A stretch of DNA of 64,000 bases from Streptomyces sp. NBC_00083 (GCF_026343295.1 NZ_JAPELY010000004.1:310001-374000); one strand, 5' to 3'. Numbered from the stretch's first letter, positions 33,138-41,630 are shown. The notes: a model not told the origin generated them from the letters alone. Program-made: numbers and translations.

Positions 33138-34430
33138 TCACACCGCTGAACCCGTACGGCGCTCCGCCGCCCCCGCGCTCTCCGCGTCCTCGCTCACCGC
33201 CGGCAGCGAGGCCTTGGTGACCTGGGGGTCGGTCGGCAGGCCCCGCATCAGGGCCCAGTACCCCACCGCCGTTCCCGTCCCCAGCACCGCACACGCGCCC
33301 CACAGCCACGCCGCGCCGAAGTGGTCGATGACGTAACCCGACATCAGCGGAGCGACCAGCGCCGCCACCGACCACGACATCGTGTACACGCCCTGGTAGC
33401 GGCCGCGGCCGTGGGTGGGGGAGAGGCGGACGATCAGGCCGGTCTGGGTCGGGGCGTTGACGATTTCGGCCAGGGTCCAGACGCAGATCGTCAGGGCGTA
33501 CACCGCGACCGAACCGGCGAACGCCGTCAGGCCGAACCCGTACCCCGCGAGCAGCGCCGAGACGATCAGGAGGTGCCGCGGGTCGCGGTGCTGGGTGTAG
33601 CGGGTGACGGGGATCTGCACCGCCACGATGAGGATGCCGTTGACGGCGATCGCCAGGCCGAAGTCGGAGCTGGAGAAGCCGTCCGTGCCCATCGCGACCG
33701 GCAGGCCCACGTAACCCTGCTGGAAAATAAGGGAGATGAGGAAGGACAGGCCGACCACGCCCATGAAGCGGCCGTCCCTCAGGACCGTACCGATGCCGAT
33801 CGCCGGCTCCGCCACCTTCTCCTCGGCCGTCCGCTGCGGGCGCGACTCAGGGAGCTTCAGGAACACCACGACCGCGCAGACCAGCGTCAGCGACGCCTCG
33901 CCGAGGAAGCCCGCCAGATAGCTGTACTGCGCGATGAAGCCCGCCGCCATCGACGAGACCGCGAAACCCAGGTTGATGGCCCAGTAGTTGAGGGAGAACG
34001 CGCGGACCCGGTCCTCGGGCTTCACGATGTCCGCCATCATCGCCTGCACCGCGGGACGCGAGGCGTTGCTCGCCATGCCGACGAGGAAGGCGACGCCCGC
34101 GATCGCGACGGGGTCCGTCATGAAGCCGAGCAGCGCGACCGCGAAGGCCGTCGAGGTCTGAGCGATGACCAGGGTGGGGCGGCGGCCGAGCCGGTCGGTC
34201 ATGATGCCCGCGCCGATCGACGACACGACCCCGCCGAGCCCGTGCAGGGAGGCCACGAGTCCCGCGTACGAGGCCGAATAGCCCCGGTCCAGGGTGAGGT
34301 AGAGCGCCAGGAACGTGGCGACGAAGGCGCCGAGCCGGTTGATGAGGGTGCTGGTCCACAGCCACCAGAAGGCCCGGGGCAGCCCGGAGACGGTTTCTCG
34401 TGCGGCGAGTCTCAGACTGGCTACGGACAT
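33138..34430 (-). CDS. MFS transporter
   Basis: Major facilitator superfamily protein of 430 residues with 12 predicted membrane helices. The loop 2-3 signature appears as GAGIMTDRLGRRPTLV, and similar MFS elements repeat in the second half. It resembles drug/efflux MFS families; no substrate can be named. ATG at 34430 follows GGGGGAAGCCGC. It is divergent from gpmA and convergent with the YbjN gene, and appears inserted into the mshA-YbjN-gpmA core order that mycobacteria share. Confidence 0.92.
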   Translation of the reverse strand: MSVASLRLAARETVSGLPRAFWWLWTSTLINRLGAFVATFLALYLTLDRGYSASYAGLVASLHGLGGVVSSIGAGIMTDRLGRRPTLVIAQTSTAFAVALLGFMTDPVAIAGVAFLVGMASNASRPAVQAMMADIVKPEDRVRAFSLNYWAINLGFAVSSMAAGFIAQYSYLAGFLGEASLTLVCAVVVFLKLPESRPQRTAEEKVAEPAIGIGTVLRDGRFMGVVGLSFLISLIFQQGYVGLPVAMGTDGFSSSDFGLAIAVNGILIVAVQIPVTRYTQHRDPRHLLIVSALLAGYGFGLTAFAGSVAVYALTICVWTLAEIVNAPTQTGLIVRLSPTHGRGRYQGVYTMSWSVAALVAPLMSGYVIDHFGAAWLWGACAVLGTGTAVGYWALMRGLPTDPQVTKASLPAVSEDAESAGAAERRTGSAV

Positions 34431-34630
34431 GCGGCTTCCCCCCGGAACTGTGGCCTGGAACGACGTGAGCCGCAGCACCGGCTGTGTAAGTGGCGCGGCT
34501 AACGACCGCACGTTACAAGTGGGCCGGTTCCGGGGGCCACCGAATTGACGGCGTCCGTCAATCGAGACGCCCCCGCCACCTCGGTCCCCGCGCGCGCGAC
34601 GGCCCTGGAACGTCGATTAGGCTCGGACGC

Positions 34631-35392
34631 ATGGCCGACGCACCGTACAAGCTGATCCTGCTCCGCCACGGCGAGAGCGAGTGGAACGAGAAGAACCTGT
34701 TCACCGGGTGGGTGGACGTCAATCTCACGCCGAAGGGCGAGAAGGAGGCGGCGCGCGGCGGTGAGCTGCTCAAGGACGCCGGCCTGCTCCCCGACGTGCT
34801 GCACACCTCCCTCCAGAAGCGCGCCATCCGCACCGCCCAGCTCGCGCTGGAGTCCGCGGACCGCCACTGGATCCCGGTGCACCGCAGCTGGCGCCTGAAC
34901 GAGCGGCACTACGGCGCGCTCCAGGGCAAGGACAAGGCGCAGACGCTCGCCGAGTTCGGCGAGGAGCAGTTCATGCTCTGGCGCCGCTCGTACGACACCC
35001 CGCCGCCCGCCCTCGAGGACGGCACGGAGTTCTCGCAGAGCGACGACGCCCGCTACGCGACGATCCCGCCGGAGCTGCGCCCGCAGACCGAGTGCCTCAA
35101 GGACGTCGTCACGCGCATGCTGCCGTACTGGTACGACGGCATCGTCCCGGACCTGCTCGACGGCAAGACCGTGCTGATCGCGGCCCACGGCAACTCGCTG
35201 CGCGCCCTGGTCAAGCACCTCGACGGCATTTCCGACGCCGACATCGCGGGCCTGAACATCCCGACCGGCATCCCGCTCGTGTACGAGCTCGACGCCGAGT
35301 TCAAGCCGCTCAAGCCGGGCGGCACCTACCTGGACCCCGACGCGGCCGCCGCCGCGATCGAGGCCGTGAAGAACCAGGGCAAGAAGAAGTAG
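34631..35392 (+). CDS. gpmA: 2,3-bisphosphoglycerate-dependent phosphoglycerate mutase
   Basis: Glycolytic enzyme that interconverts 3- and 2-phosphoglycerate. The 253-residue product has the phosphohistidine motif LILLRHGESEWNEKNLFTGW, the second His in LIAAHGNSLRALVKHLDG, and the acid-base Glu in RLNERHYGALQG. The sequence and length are typical for dPGM. ATG at 34631. It lies near phoR-phoP as in the mycobacterial gpm1-senX3-regX3 order. Confidence 0.96.
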   Translation: MADAPYKLILLRHGESEWNEKNLFTGWVDVNLTPKGEKEAARGGELLKDAGLLPDVLHTSLQKRAIRTAQLALESADRHWIPVHRSWRLNERHYGALQGKDKAQTLAEFGEEQFMLWRRSYDTPPPALEDGTEFSQSDDARYATIPPELRPQTECLKDVVTRMLPYWYDGIVPDLLDGKTVLIAAHGNSLRALVKHLDGISDADIAGLNIPTGIPLVYELDAEFKPLKPGGTYLDPDAAAAAIEAVKNQGKKK

Positions 35393-35445
35393 CCTCCCGG
35401 GCTCCCGGGCCTCCGGCTCGCGGGGGCCCACGGAATTCCCGACAT

Positions 35446-35482
35446 GCCTCCCTCCTGCGCGCAACGGCGCGGGTGGGAGGCG
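35446..35482. terminator. Hairpin between gpmA and the gerW-like gene
   Basis: GCCTCCCTCCTGCGCG and CGCGGGTGGGAGGC can pair with small bulges around CAACGG, followed on the plus strand by GTTTTC. It lies between convergent genes and is a probable bidirectional terminator. Confidence 0.65.
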
Positions 35483-35500
35483 TTTTCGGTACGGGGCGGG

Positions 35501-35917
35501 TCAGCGCCCGCGGCGTCCGGCGAGGCGGCGCACGAGCAGCGGGACGACGGTCCCCGCCGCGAGGGCGGCCAGCGGTACGGCGACCCGCGTCCAAGGGGCG
35601 GGGAGCGATCGGTACGTGGCGGTGCCGTCCTTGATCTCGATGAAGCCGCACGGTCGCGCCCCGGCCCCACCGCCTCCGTGACCGGTGCCGGCGGCTCCGC
35701 CCCCCACTCCCGCTCCGGTCCCGGAACCCGTGGCCCCGGCGAACCCGAAGGCTATTTCGGCGACCGGGACGACGGTGATGCCGTGGGCGGTGACGGGTGC
35801 GCCGAAGACGGCCGACGCCGACGCCCCGCCCCCGATCCGCCCGGCCAGGCGATCCATCAGGGCCGCGGCCGGGTCGTCCTGCGGGGCGGGCTGGTCCGGC
35901 ACGGCTGAGCTGGTCAT
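35501..35917 (-). CDS. GerW/YtfJ-family sporulation protein
   Basis: A 138-residue protein of the GerW (YtfJ) family known from spore-forming bacteria and common in streptomycetes. The core is ITVVPVAEIAFGFAGATGSG with a Gly-rich loop and a GFIEIKDGTATYRSLP strand. The C-terminus has a hydrophobic stretch (RVAVPLAALAAGTVVPLLV) and a basic end. ATG at 35917 after GGAGGTACTCG. Role in Streptomyces not established; a spore-envelope or membrane role is inferred from the family. Confidence 0.83.
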   Translation of the reverse strand: MTSSAVPDQPAPQDDPAAALMDRLAGRIGGGASASAVFGAPVTAHGITVVPVAEIAFGFAGATGSGTGAGVGGGAAGTGHGGGGAGARPCGFIEIKDGTATYRSLPAPWTRVAVPLAALAAGTVVPLLVRRLAGRRGR

Positions 35918-36072
35918 CGAGTACCTCCGGAAGGGCATGCGGACAGGGCCGTAGCGAGGATAGGGCGCACCCCTCGCTCACGCTCCGTGGTCGTCCGGGT
36001 CCGCTCCGGTCGCCGTTCTCCGGACCTCTGGCTAGCCTCGCCCCGGGGGGTTCGCCACGACGGGAGTTCGAC

Positions 36073-36495
36073 GTGAATGCCGTGAAAGCCACCCTGGTCC
36101 GCCGCTGTGCCCGCCTCTCCGCGGCCGGCGCCCTGTCCGCCGCCCTGCTGGTCGCCGGCGGCGCCGACGCCTTCGCCGCGCCGGGCGCGAAGCCCAGCCC
36201 CTCCGCGTCCGCGTCGAAGGCGGCCGGCTCCATCACCGTGAAGGCCGCGCCGACGTCGGTGAAGGCCGGCGGCAAGGTGGTGTTCACGGGGCGCACCAAG
36301 GGCATGCCGATAGGCAGCAAGCTGGTGCTCCAGCACAAGAAGGGCAGCAAGTGGACGACCCTGCAGGCCAACGCCACGGTCAAGCAGGGCAGCAGCTACG
36401 CCATCGAGGCCAAGCTCAACGACAAGGGCAAGCAGGAGCTGCGTATCAAGGCGGACAACGCCGTCTCGCCGACCGTCGACGTCACCGTCAACTGA
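36073..36495 (+). CDS. Small secreted Ig-like protein
   Basis: Secreted 140-residue protein of unknown function. A signal peptide (RCARLSAAGALSAALLVAGG) is cut near AFAAPGA; the mature part has one immunoglobulin-like beta domain (SITVKAAPTSVKAGGKVVFT, SKLVLQHKKGSKWTTLQANA, GKQELRIKADNAVSPTVDVT). GTG start at 36073 after CGGGAGTTCGAC. A similar domain is common as a repeat in Streptomyces exported proteins. Followed by a strong terminator. Confidence 0.85.
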   Translation: MNAVKATLVRRCARLSAAGALSAALLVAGGADAFAAPGAKPSPSASASKAAGSITVKAAPTSVKAGGKVVFTGRTKGMPIGSKLVLQHKKGSKWTTLQANATVKQGSSYAIEAKLNDKGKQELRIKADNAVSPTVDVTVN

Positions 36496-36548
36496 CGTCG
36501 GTGCGCGGTACGCGCCGTCCGCGGAAGGCGGTACGCGGCGTACGTGAG

Positions 36549-36578
36549 CGGGGCCCCGCCATGGCCGGCGGGGCCCCG
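36549..36578 (+). terminator. Terminator after the small secreted protein
   Basis: A perfect 12-base stem CGGGGCCCCGCC / GGCGGGGCCCCG with loop ATGGCC lies about 50 bases after the stop codon and between this gene and the convergent Cys-rich peptide gene. Confidence 0.75.
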
Positions 36579-36619
36579 TCCACGCTGTGTTCAGTGCGCG
36601 TTCCGCGTGTCCCGTCGTG

Positions 36620-36778
36620 TCAGCAGGAGCAGCCGCCGCACTGGCAGGGCGCCCCCGACTGGCAGCCGCAGCCGCAGCCCGAGCCGCAGCCGCAGGCGCC
36701 GACCAGCGGCAGCCGGGTCACTTCGACGGGTGTGACGGGTACGTCCTGCCGTGGTTCGGTCGCGGGTGAATCGGCCAT
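36620..36778 (-). CDS. Cys-rich metallothionein-like peptide
   Basis: A 52-residue product with nine Cys residues, all in the last 25 positions (CGCGSGCGCGC, PCQCGGCSC). The first half is Cys-free and Pro/Thr/Val-rich (MADSPATEPRQDVPVTPVEV). C-x-C and C-x-x-C spacing with no aromatic residues fits a metal-thiolate cluster, like bacterial and mycobacterial copper metallothionein (MymT). ATG at 36778 follows a strong GGGAGGG ribosome-binding site, which supports real translation. It lies between a secreted protein and phoU. Metal and regulation are unknown; it is easily missed because of its size. Confidence 0.75.
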   Translation of the reverse strand: MADSPATEPRQDVPVTPVEVTRLPLVGACGCGSGCGCGCQSGAPCQCGGCSC

Positions 36779-36932
36779 GGGTCCCTCCCGGGGTAGGCAG
36801 AACAATGAGCCTTCGCCCATTGCATGCCCACTCCGGCGGGCGCGTCAACGGCGCATGTGGGCAAGGAGGTTGGGGCGCCGTACCACCCGCCCCGTACGAC
36901 CGCGCCCGTCACCCGTCCCCGTACCCGCGGGC

Positions 36933-37610
36933 TCAGGCCCCTTCGGTCTGCGCCGGCGCCTGGAGTTCGTCCGCGTGCTCGCCGGTGACGAGGTAGACGA
37001 CGCGCTTGGCGACCGAGACGGCGTGGTCCGCGTACCGCTCGTAGTAGCGGCCGAGCAGGGTCACGTCGACCGCCGTCTCGATGCCGTGCTTCCAGCGGTC
37101 GTCCATCAGGTGCTGGAACAGCGTGCGGTGCAGCAGGTCCATCTCGTCGTCGTCCTGCTCCAGTTGGAGGGCGAGGTCGACGTCCTTGGTAATGATGACC
37201 TCCGCCGCCTTCGCCATCAGGCGCTGGGCGAGCTGGCCCATCTCCAGGATGGTGGCGTGCAGGTCGTTCGGGACGGCGCGCTCCGGGTAGCGCAGCCGGG
37301 TCAGCTTGGCCACGTGCTGGGCGAGGTCGCCGGCGCGCTCCAGGTCGGCGCTCATGCGCAGCGAGGTGACGACGATGCGCAGGTCGGTGGCGACCGGCTG
37401 CTGGCGGGCGAGCAGGGCTATCGCGCGGGCCTCCAGGTCGTGCTGGAGGTCGTCGACCTTCTGGTCGGCGGCGATCACGTTCTCGGCGAGCTTCAGGTCC
37501 GCGTCGAGCATGGCCGTGGTGGCGCGCCCGATCGCCGACCCGACGAGCCGGGCCATCTCGACCAGCCCCTCGCCGATCGAGTCAAGTTCCTCGTGGTACG
37601 CGTCACGCAT
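36933..37610 (-). CDS. phoU: Phosphate-signalling protein PhoU
   Basis: Cytoplasmic regulator of phosphate uptake and PhoR activity. The 225-residue product has two PhoU three-helix units. The metal-binding ExxxD-type motifs are seen in SLRMSADLERAGDLAQHVAK and GRYYERYADHAVSVAKRVVY. It starts MRDAYHEELDSIGEGLVEMA and is divergent from phoR-phoP, from which it is separated by a PHO box. That arrangement is standard in Streptomyces, where phoU expression depends on PhoP. Confidence 0.96.
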   Translation of the reverse strand: MRDAYHEELDSIGEGLVEMARLVGSAIGRATTAMLDADLKLAENVIAADQKVDDLQHDLEARAIALLARQQPVATDLRIVVTSLRMSADLERAGDLAQHVAKLTRLRYPERAVPNDLHATILEMGQLAQRLMAKAAEVIITKDVDLALQLEQDDDEMDLLHRTLFQHLMDDRWKHGIETAVDVTLLGRYYERYADHAVSVAKRVVYLVTGEHADELQAPAQTEGA

Positions 37611-37700
37611 GGTGTCCCTCTCTCAACGACTCCGGGGGCCGGGGGCGCCTGTGACCCCCACGTTCCCACGTTCCGTCCCGCACGCGTCCGGTTCGGCCAC

Positions 37701-37733
37701 GGGAAGTGAACCATCTCCGTCACCTCGGTGAAC
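37701..37733 (-). promoter_or_regulatory. PHO box between phoU and phoRP
   Basis: On the minus strand three contiguous 11-base units read GTTCACCGAGG, TGACGGAGATG and GTTCACTTCCC. The outer two have the GTTCAC head of the Streptomyces PhoP-binding unit; the middle is degenerate. The site lies between divergent phoU and phoR, where PhoP is known to bind in S. coelicolor. Confidence 0.8.
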
Positions 37734-37806
37734 TCTGGGCGACGAACGTTCGAGCAGGCCCTCTTTTGGCTGGGAGAGTGTCGGCGGGGCCGCATAACCT
37801 GGACGC

Positions 37807-39084
37807 ATGGACGTGAACGCGGCGGTCGCCGCATTGGCAGCGATCGCCGGCGTGTGCACCGGCGTGATCGCCATGCTGGCGTTCCGCTGGAGCGAGCGGG
37901 ACCAGGCACGGCCCACCAGGTCGTCCCTGCACACCGACGCGGTCCTGCCCCCGGGCGTGGACACCGTCCTGTCCGTGCTGCGCTCGTCCGCGGTCGTCCT
38001 GGACGAGAGCGACTCGGTGGTGAAGGCCAGCTCGGCGGCGTACGCCCTTGGCCTGGTCAGGGGCGGCAAGCTGGCCGTCGAACCCATGCTGCACATGGCG
38101 CGCGACACCCGGCGGGACGGCGAGATACGGCAGGTCGAGCTCGATCTGCCCCGGCGCGGCACCGGCCGCGGCGACGCCCTCGCGGTCTCCGCCCGGGTCG
38201 CGCCGCTCGGCTCCCGGCTCGTGCTGCTCCTGGTGGAGGACCTCACGGAGGCCCGCCGCATCGAAGCGGTACGGCGTGACTTCGTGGCCAACGTCAGCCA
38301 TGAGCTCAAGACGCCGACGGGCGCGCTCTCCCTGCTCTCCGAGGCCGTCATGGACGCCTCCGACGACCCCGAGGCGGTCACCCGCTTCGCCGGCCGGATG
38401 CAGATCGAGGCGACCCGGCTCACCAATCTGGTCCAGGAGCTCATCGACCTCTCCCGGGTCCAGAACGACGACCCGCTGGAGGACGCCGAGCCGGTCCGCG
38501 TCGACGAGCTCGTCGCCGAGGCGATGGACCGTTCCCGCCACCCCGCGTCCACCAAGCAGATCACCATGGCCGCGGGCGGCACCGCCGACCTGTACGTGTG
38601 GGGCAACCGCGGCCAGCTCGCGGCGGCGCTCGGCAACCTCGTCGAGAACGCCGTGAACTACTCGCCCGCCAGGACCCGGGTCGGCATCGCGGGCCGGCGC
38701 ATCGCGGCGCCGGGCGGCGACCTCATCGAGATCGCCGTGACCGACCAGGGCATAGGCATCTCCGAGAAGGACCGCGAGCGCGTCTTCGAGCGGTTCTACC
38801 GGGTCGACCCGGCCCGCTCCCGCGCCACCGGCGGTACGGGCCTCGGCCTGGCCATCGTCAAACACGTGGCCGCCTCGCACGGCGGGGAGGTCACGGTGTG
38901 GAGCTCCGAGGGACAGGGCTCCACCTTCACCCTGCGGCTGCCGGAAGCCGGCGCCGTTCGGGACCGTGCCGCAGGGCGCGGCCCGGTCACGGTCGACGAG
39001 GACGACGACGTCCCGTACGAGACCTTCAGTTCCGCTGTGCCCCGTTCCCCAGCCATAGTTCCTGCCCCGGAGGTCCTTCCGTGA
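37807..39084 (+). CDS. phoR: Phosphate sensor histidine kinase PhoR
   Basis: Membrane-anchored kinase of 425 residues, orthologous to mycobacterial SenX3. A single N-terminal membrane helix (AALAAIAGVCTGVIAMLAF) is followed by a PAS-like region (VVLDESDSVVKASSAAYALG). The HisKA box is FVANVSHELKTPTGALSLLS, and the ATPase shows GNLVENAVNYSP, DQGIGISEKDRERVFERFYR and GGTGLGLAIVKHVA. It senses phosphate limitation together with PhoU and the Pst system, and phosphorylates PhoP. Its TGA overlaps the phoP GTG. Confidence 0.96.
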   Translation: MDVNAAVAALAAIAGVCTGVIAMLAFRWSERDQARPTRSSLHTDAVLPPGVDTVLSVLRSSAVVLDESDSVVKASSAAYALGLVRGGKLAVEPMLHMARDTRRDGEIRQVELDLPRRGTGRGDALAVSARVAPLGSRLVLLLVEDLTEARRIEAVRRDFVANVSHELKTPTGALSLLSEAVMDASDDPEAVTRFAGRMQIEATRLTNLVQELIDLSRVQNDDPLEDAEPVRVDELVAEAMDRSRHPASTKQITMAAGGTADLYVWGNRGQLAAALGNLVENAVNYSPARTRVGIAGRRIAAPGGDLIEIAVTDQGIGISEKDRERVFERFYRVDPARSRATGGTGLGLAIVKHVAASHGGEVTVWSSEGQGSTFTLRLPEAGAVRDRAAGRGPVTVDEDDDVPYETFSSAVPRSPAIVPAPEVLP

Positions 39085-39761
39085 CCCGAGTGCTCGTCGT
39101 CGAGGATGAGGAATCCTTCAGCGACGCCCTGTCCTACATGCTCCGCAAGGAGGGCTTCGAGGTCGCGGTGGCGGCCACCGGGCCCGACGGCCTGGACGAG
39201 TTCGAGCGCAACGGCGCCGACCTCGTGCTGCTCGACCTGATGCTGCCCGGCCTGCCGGGCACCGAGGTCTGCCGTCAGCTGCGCGGCCGCTCCAACGTGC
39301 CGGTCATCATGGTGACCGCCAAGGACAGCGAGATCGACAAGGTCGTGGGCCTGGAGATAGGGGCCGACGACTACGTCACCAAGCCGTTCTCCTCGCGCGA
39401 GCTGGTCGCCCGCATCCGCGCCGTGCTGCGCCGCCGCGGCGAGCCGGAGGAGGTCACCCCGGCGGCCCTGGAGGCGGGCCTGGTCCGCATGGACGTCGAC
39501 CGCCACGTCGTCACCGTCTCGGGCGCCAAGGTCGACCTGCCGCTGAAGGAGTTCGACCTCCTGGAGATGCTGCTGCGCAACGCGGGCCGCGTGCTGACCC
39601 GTATGCAGCTCATCGACCGGGTGTGGGGCGCGGACTACGTGGGCGACACCAAGACGCTCGACGTCCACGTGAAGCGGCTGCGCGCCAAGATCGAGCCGGA
39701 CCCGGGCGCGCCGCGCTATCTGGTGACGGTCCGGGGCCTCGGCTACAAGTTCGAGCCGTAG
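39081..39761 (+). CDS. phoP: Phosphate response regulator PhoP
   Basis: OmpR-family activator/repressor of the Pho regulon and of antibiotic-control genes in Streptomyces; binds 11-base direct repeats. The 226-residue product starts VTRVLVVEDEESFSDALSYM. Phospho-acceptor Asp is in DLVLLDLMLPGLPGTE, with MVTAKDSEIDKVVGLEIGAD and Lys in YVTKPFSSRE. The DNA-binding wing reads TLDVHVKRLRAKIEPDPGAP and ends GLGYKFEP. GTG at 39081 is coupled to phoR (GTGA). PHO boxes or candidates are seen at 37701, 9462 and 1305 in this window. Confidence 0.97.
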   Translation: MTRVLVVEDEESFSDALSYMLRKEGFEVAVAATGPDGLDEFERNGADLVLLDLMLPGLPGTEVCRQLRGRSNVPVIMVTAKDSEIDKVVGLEIGADDYVTKPFSSRELVARIRAVLRRRGEPEEVTPAALEAGLVRMDVDRHVVTVSGAKVDLPLKEFDLLEMLLRNAGRVLTRMQLIDRVWGADYVGDTKTLDVHVKRLRAKIEPDPGAPRYLVTVRGLGYKFEP

Positions 39762-39800
39762 ACCGCGAGGGCCCGGCGTCTCGCGGGCCCCTGGATGTGC

Positions 39801-39834
39801 GAAGGGCGCCCCACCGGCCGGTGGGGCGCCCTTC
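39801..39834. terminator. Bidirectional terminator between phoP and the lipoprotein gene
   Basis: A perfect 34-base palindrome (arm GAAGGGCGCCCCACCGG, no spacer) lies 39 bases past phoP and 27 bases past the convergent lipoprotein gene's stop on the other strand. It is well placed to stop both transcripts. Confidence 0.85.
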
Positions 39835-39861
39835 GCGTTGCGCCGGTGACGGCGGCCGGTA

Positions 39862-40527
39862 TCAGTGGCCGGTCGTCGCGCTGTGGGACGCCGAGCCGGT
39901 GCCGGCGGGCTTGCCGCTGCTGCCCGCGCCGCCCGGGGTGTTCTGCGTGGCCGCGCCGGACGGGCTGCCCGTGGGGGTGCCCGACGGGGTGCCCGGGGCG
40001 GAGGCCTTGGGCTTCGGCAGCTCGCTGGGGCCGACGCCCTCGAAGTAGCTGGTGGCCGGGACCACGTAGGCGCCCAGGCTCACCGCGCCGGCCTTGCTGA
40101 ACTGGAAGGTGACCTTCTGCGAGTCGCCGTTCTTGGCGGCCTCGCGGCCGTTGTCGATGACCGCGGAGGCGTTGCCCTTGCCGCCGAGCACGACCGAGCT
40201 GTGGCCGGGGACGGTGATGGCACCCGTGCCCTTGGCGGGGGAGAGCTTGACGACCGCGCTGCCGACCTGGACGGCGTCCAGGGTCTGCGGGTCGGCGCCG
40301 TTGTTGAAGAGCGTCGCGGTGACGACGGCAGGGCCCTCGGCGTCGGTCTTCGGCTGGGTGACGACCGTCGCGCCCTGGACCTTGATGTCGCCGACGGTGA
40401 CGTACGCGTTGTCGTTCTTCACCCCAAGCGTCTGGGCGTTGTTGCCCGCCGCGCAGGCGGAGAGGGAAGCGAGCGAGAACGCGATGGCAGAAGCGGCGAT
40501 GGCGCCGCGTCGAAGGCTGCGGCTCAC
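39862..40527 (-). CDS. Lipoprotein, PCu(A)C/DUF461-like candidate
   Basis: Exported lipoprotein of 221 residues. The signal AIAASAIAFSLASLSAC ends in the lipobox LSAC. The mature domain is a beta sandwich (NAYVTVGDIKVQGATVVTQP, AVVTATLFNNGADPQTLDAV, ITVPGHSSVVLGGKGNASAV, GDSQKVTFQFSKAGAVSLGA), resembling DUF461-like proteins seen next to senX3-regX3-type loci. No Met/His copper motif is obvious, so copper binding is not claimed. The C-terminal third is a Gly/Ser/Thr/Pro-rich tail. Confidence 0.82.
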   Translation of the reverse strand: MSRSLRRGAIAASAIAFSLASLSACAAGNNAQTLGVKNDNAYVTVGDIKVQGATVVTQPKTDAEGPAVVTATLFNNGADPQTLDAVQVGSAVVKLSPAKGTGAITVPGHSSVVLGGKGNASAVIDNGREAAKNGDSQKVTFQFSKAGAVSLGAYVVPATSYFEGVGPSELPKPKASAPGTPSGTPTGSPSGAATQNTPGGAGSSGKPAGTGSASHSATTGH

Positions 40528-41147
40528 GGCGGCGGCAACTCCTTGGACGTACGAGAGGGACTTCGGACGGACTTCGGACGGGCTACGGGTCAGCCGGCCG
40601 CATGCCTGAGAGCCGGCTAAGGGTGTGTCAGCGGCCTTAGATTACCGAGCCGTCCGACGCCGCCCGCACCCGACCCGCCCCTACGGACGACCGGCCCGGC
40701 GAACTCGGGTGGATCATGCGCGCCGCTCGCTCTTTCGGGGGCCCTTCCCATAGGCCGGATGATCAATTTCCCGGGCCGCCACACATTCCTTACCGAAAAT
40801 CCGCGCGAGTGCGCACGCCGGGCCGTTCGTTGATCAATTCCGGAATGAATGACAGACGGCCGAACGGGTGAACGAGCGCCGAACGGAGTAGATGAAGTTC
40901 ACCGTCCGGAACCCGGCAAACCGGGACGTTCAGCCTCTCGCGACCCCGATCGAGGGTGCGGAACGTAGGCGTTTCGCAACTCCTTCGCAGCTGCTCCGAC
41001 CTGCGAATACCGCTGTGCGGAAGCCCTCCGCAGCACGTTCGTGATGCTGTTGTCAAGCCCCGAGATATGCCCTGACCTGCGAAAACGCCATTCAGAAGAA
41101 GCCGTATCCGTGTTACCCTGGATAGCCACGGAAGGGGTACCTGTCAC
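40528..41147. other. Gene-free region upstream of carD
   Basis: This 620-base gap between the divergent lipoprotein and carD genes is less GC-rich than its neighbours and shows no credible gene; short frames lack ribosome-binding sites and codon bias. It presumably carries both promoters. GTGTTACCCTGGATAGCC at about 41112-41129 includes a possible -10 (TACCCT), and GGAAGGGG just before the carD ATG is the ribosome-binding site. An ATTCCGGAAT palindrome lies near 40836. Confidence 0.6.
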
Positions 41148-41630
41148 ATGACGTTCAAGGTTGGCGACACCGTGGTCTATCCCCATCACGGGGCCGCGCT
41201 GATCGAGGCTATCGAAACTCGCCAGATCAAAGGCGTGGACAAGACCTACTTGGTGCTCAAGGTCGCCCAGGGCGACTTGACTGTGCGCGTGCCCGCGGAC
41301 AATGCGGAGTTCGTCGGCGTTCGCGATGTAGTTGGTCAGGACGGGCTGGACCGGGTCTTCGAGGTGCTGCGCGCGCCGTACGCGGAGGAGCCCACGAACT
41401 GGTCCCGTCGTTACAAGGCGAACCTTGAGAAGCTCGCCTCCGGCGATGTCATCAAGGTCGCCGAAGTGGTGCGTGACCTGTGGCGGCGCGAGCGCGAGCG
41501 CGGCCTGTCCGCGGGCGAGAAGCGCATGCTCGCCAAGGCGCGCCAGATCCTGGTGAGCGAGCTGGCCCTCGCGGAGAACACCAATGAAGACAAGGCCGAG
41601 GCCCTTCTCGACGAGGTTCTCGCGTCCTGA
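41148..41630 (+). CDS. carD: CarD-family RNA polymerase-binding regulator
   Basis: Global transcription regulator of 160 residues that binds the RNA polymerase beta subunit and stabilises open complexes at rRNA and other promoters. The N-terminal Tudor-like RNAP interaction domain reads FKVGDTVVYPHHGAALIEAI and KTYLVLKVAQGDLTVRVPAD. The helical C-terminal domain (DLWRRERERGLSAGEKRMLA) contacts promoter DNA. It precedes ispD-ispF-cysS as in mycobacteria. ATG at 41148 after GGAAGGGGTACCTGTCAC. Confidence 0.96.
   Translation: MTFKVGDTVVYPHHGAALIEAIETRQIKGVDKTYLVLKVAQGDLTVRVPADNAEFVGVRDVVGQDGLDRVFEVLRAPYAEEPTNWSRRYKANLEKLASGDVIKVAEVVRDLWRRERERGLSAGEKRMLAKARQILVSELALAENTNEDKAEALLDEVLAS

Noticed and set aside
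37743..37753. CGAACGTTCG as an SOS (LexA) box upstream of phoR
   Set aside because: The half-sites have no 4-base spacer as in the actinobacterial LexA site, and the gene is not a DNA-repair gene.
40790..41056. An 88-codon minus-strand frame upstream of carD
   Set aside because: It has no ribosome-binding site, no codon bias and lies in the carD promoter gap.
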